Shown: positions 63,142 to 64,000 of the stretch, piece after piece
How positions within the stretch are numbered: position 1 is the first letter of the stretch
Layout: each line of letters starts with the position of its first letter
Source of the DNA: M55B127 sp034521955
GTDB lineage: Bacteria > Bacillota > Halanaerobiia > Halanaerobiales > M55B127
Length of the DNA stretch: 64,000 nucleotides
Assembly: GCA_034521955.1 (NCBI GenBank)
Contig: JAXHLT010000001.1
Coordinates: 248,001 to 312,000 of the forward strand
Direction: 5' to 3'
Notes under the pieces: model-generated
Seen by the model: the letters and a program-made list of their open reading frames with translations, nothing else
Told to the model about the DNA's origin: nothing
Databases searched by the model: none
Translations under genes and position numbers: made by a program

Positions 63142-64000
63142 CTATTTTGTAAACAGTTTTCTTGGGAAATCTACAAATGTTTCACAACCATCTTCAGTTA
63201 CATAAAATGGTTCACTGTTTTCAAATCCAAATTCATCTAACCAGATTCCCGGCATAAAATGAAATGTCATTCCGGGTTTTAAAATCGTCTTGTCACCTGG
63301 TCTTAAACTAGCTGTATGTTCTCCCCAATCTGGTGGATAGTTTAATCCATATGAATAACCAACCCTTGATTCTTTTACAACTTTACTACCTGCTATTGAA
63401 TCTCTCCATTTTTCTTCAACTTCCTCACAAGTTATACCAGGTTTAATAAAATCAAGTGTTTTATTCAATCCATCTACTACAACCTTAGCTATATCTGATA
63501 GATCCTCAGGAGGATCTCCAATATATAGTGTTCTAGATAAAGGAGCATGGTATTTATACTTACTACCAGCTAATTCTAATAAAACTACATCCCCTTTTTG
63601 ATACTTACGATCAGTCCATGTTAAATGAGCAGTTGAAGTCCTTTCTGCTGAAGGCATAATAGGAGCAATTGCAGTATAGTCACCCGTAAAATCTTTAGTG
63701 CCACTAATTTGGGCTTGATATACCTTGCCGGCTGCATCTCCTTCGCGAACTCCCTCATCAATGACATCAATTGCGGTCTGCATCGTTTTTTCTACAATCC
63801 TTGAAGCCATTTTCATATACTTAAGTTCCTGTTTGCTTTTAATCTGTCTAACTAAAGGTATTAAACGATTAGCATCTTTTAAATTAGCCTTTGGCAAATT
63901 TTCTTTTATTGAATTCAATGCTCTAGGAGTAAAGTAATAATTATCCATTTCAACCCCTATATTTGAACTTTCATAACCTAAATCTTTTAAAATATCTGAC
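63142..64000 (-). CDS. M24-family hydrolase, ectoine hydrolase (DoeA/EutD)-like, 5' end outside the window
   Basis: Creatinase/aminopeptidase-fold protein. The frame stays open to the window edge (SDILKDLGYESSNIGVEMDN), so the start is not visible. The C-terminal part resembles ectoine hydrolase: PSAERTSTAHLTWTDRKYQK, KYHAPLSRT, YGLNYPPDWGEHTASLRPGD, LKPGMTFHFMPGIWLDEFGF. The two aspartates that bind metal in true M24 peptidases are not in their usual places (LELAGSKYKYHAPLSRT). With the TRAP, M20 and racemase-like genes, it may break down an imported cyclic or acylated solute such as ectoine. Confidence 0.8.
   Translation of the reverse strand, partial: SDILKDLGYESSNIGVEMDNYYFTPRALNSIKENLPKANLKDANRLIPLVRQIKSKQELKYMKMASRIVEKTMQTAIDVIDEGVREGDAAGKVYQAQISGTKDFTGDYTAIAPIMPSAERTSTAHLTWTDRKYQKGDVVLLELAGSKYKYHAPLSRTLYIGDPPEDLSDIAKVVVDGLNKTLDFIKPGITCEEVEEKWRDSIAGSKVVKESRVGYSYGLNYPPDWGEHTASLRPGDKTILKPGMTFHFMPGIWLDEFGFENSEPFYVTEDGCETFVDFPRKLFTK

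Noticed and set aside
1..64000. CRISPR arrays
   Set aside because: No regularly spaced direct repeats were seen on reading; the only repeats are the IS ends and the ISLre2 relics.

Overview
This 64 kb window is very A+T-rich and nearly every gene lies on the minus strand. The gene content (tilS-hpt-ftsH, HU, DivIC, Tex, S1-domain protein, DUF2148, DUF501, DegV proteins) points to an anaerobic low-GC Firmicutes-like bacterium. The histidine fermentation genes, TRAP transport, and an M24 hydrolase close to ectoine hydrolase suggest a salt-adapted fermenter such as a member of the Halanaerobiales. That placement is inference from gene content only.

Layout: 1-3.3 kb is ftsH (cut by the window edge), hpt and tilS. 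3.4-6.9 kb encodes an oligopeptide-type ABC importer (binding protein and two permeases, no ATPases). 7.0-13.4 kb is a complete histidine degradation cluster (hutH, fchA-type cyclodeaminase, hutU, hutI, formiminotransferase), preceded by an MFS transporter. 14.9-30.9 kb holds scattered housekeeping and membrane genes: DegV, SLOG, Sir2, HU, a DAK2-DegV fusion, MsrA, MtnA, two membrane proteases, a degenerate RNase HII, a cold-shock protein, tRNA-Leu, a trehalose-synthase-like GH13 enzyme, a frameshifted Ppx/GppA gene and DUF501.

31-43.5 kb is an accessory region. It holds an IS200/IS605-type element carrying a small ribbon-helix-helix gene, tnpA and tnpB, plus an ORF-less derivative with matching ends. 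It also holds inverted relics of an ISLre2-like transposase, a TauE permease with three 2-hydroxyacyl-CoA-dehydratase-activase-type genes, a decaying arsR-permease-thioredoxin locus, and an unexplained GC-richer block at 43.14-43.49 kb.

43.5-55.8 kb returns to chromosomal functions: S1 protein, Tex, DivIC, DUF2148, a LacI regulator with a sugar ABC ATPase, beta-phosphoglucomutase, a 2H phosphoesterase, an iron/B12-type ABC permease and ATPase, and a GH65 phosphorylase. After tRNA-Gly and tRNA-Tyr, 56.3-64 kb carries formate-THF ligase and a cluster of Asp/Glu-racemase-like protein, DctP, M20 amidohydrolase, DctM, DctQ and an ectoine-hydrolase-like M24 protein.

How they fit: histidine is split to glutamate and formimino-THF, which the cyclodeaminase turns into methenyl-THF. 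Fhs could recover ATP from formyl-THF after further conversion. The GH65, beta-PGM, GH13 and LacI/MsmK-type genes fit disaccharide use. A recurring feature is single-base indels that split otherwise well-conserved genes (DUF1295, ppx/gppA, tnpA, thioredoxin, M20, dctQ); at three of them a CTAG appears to have become CTAAG on the + strand. These are either real decay or systematic sequence errors.
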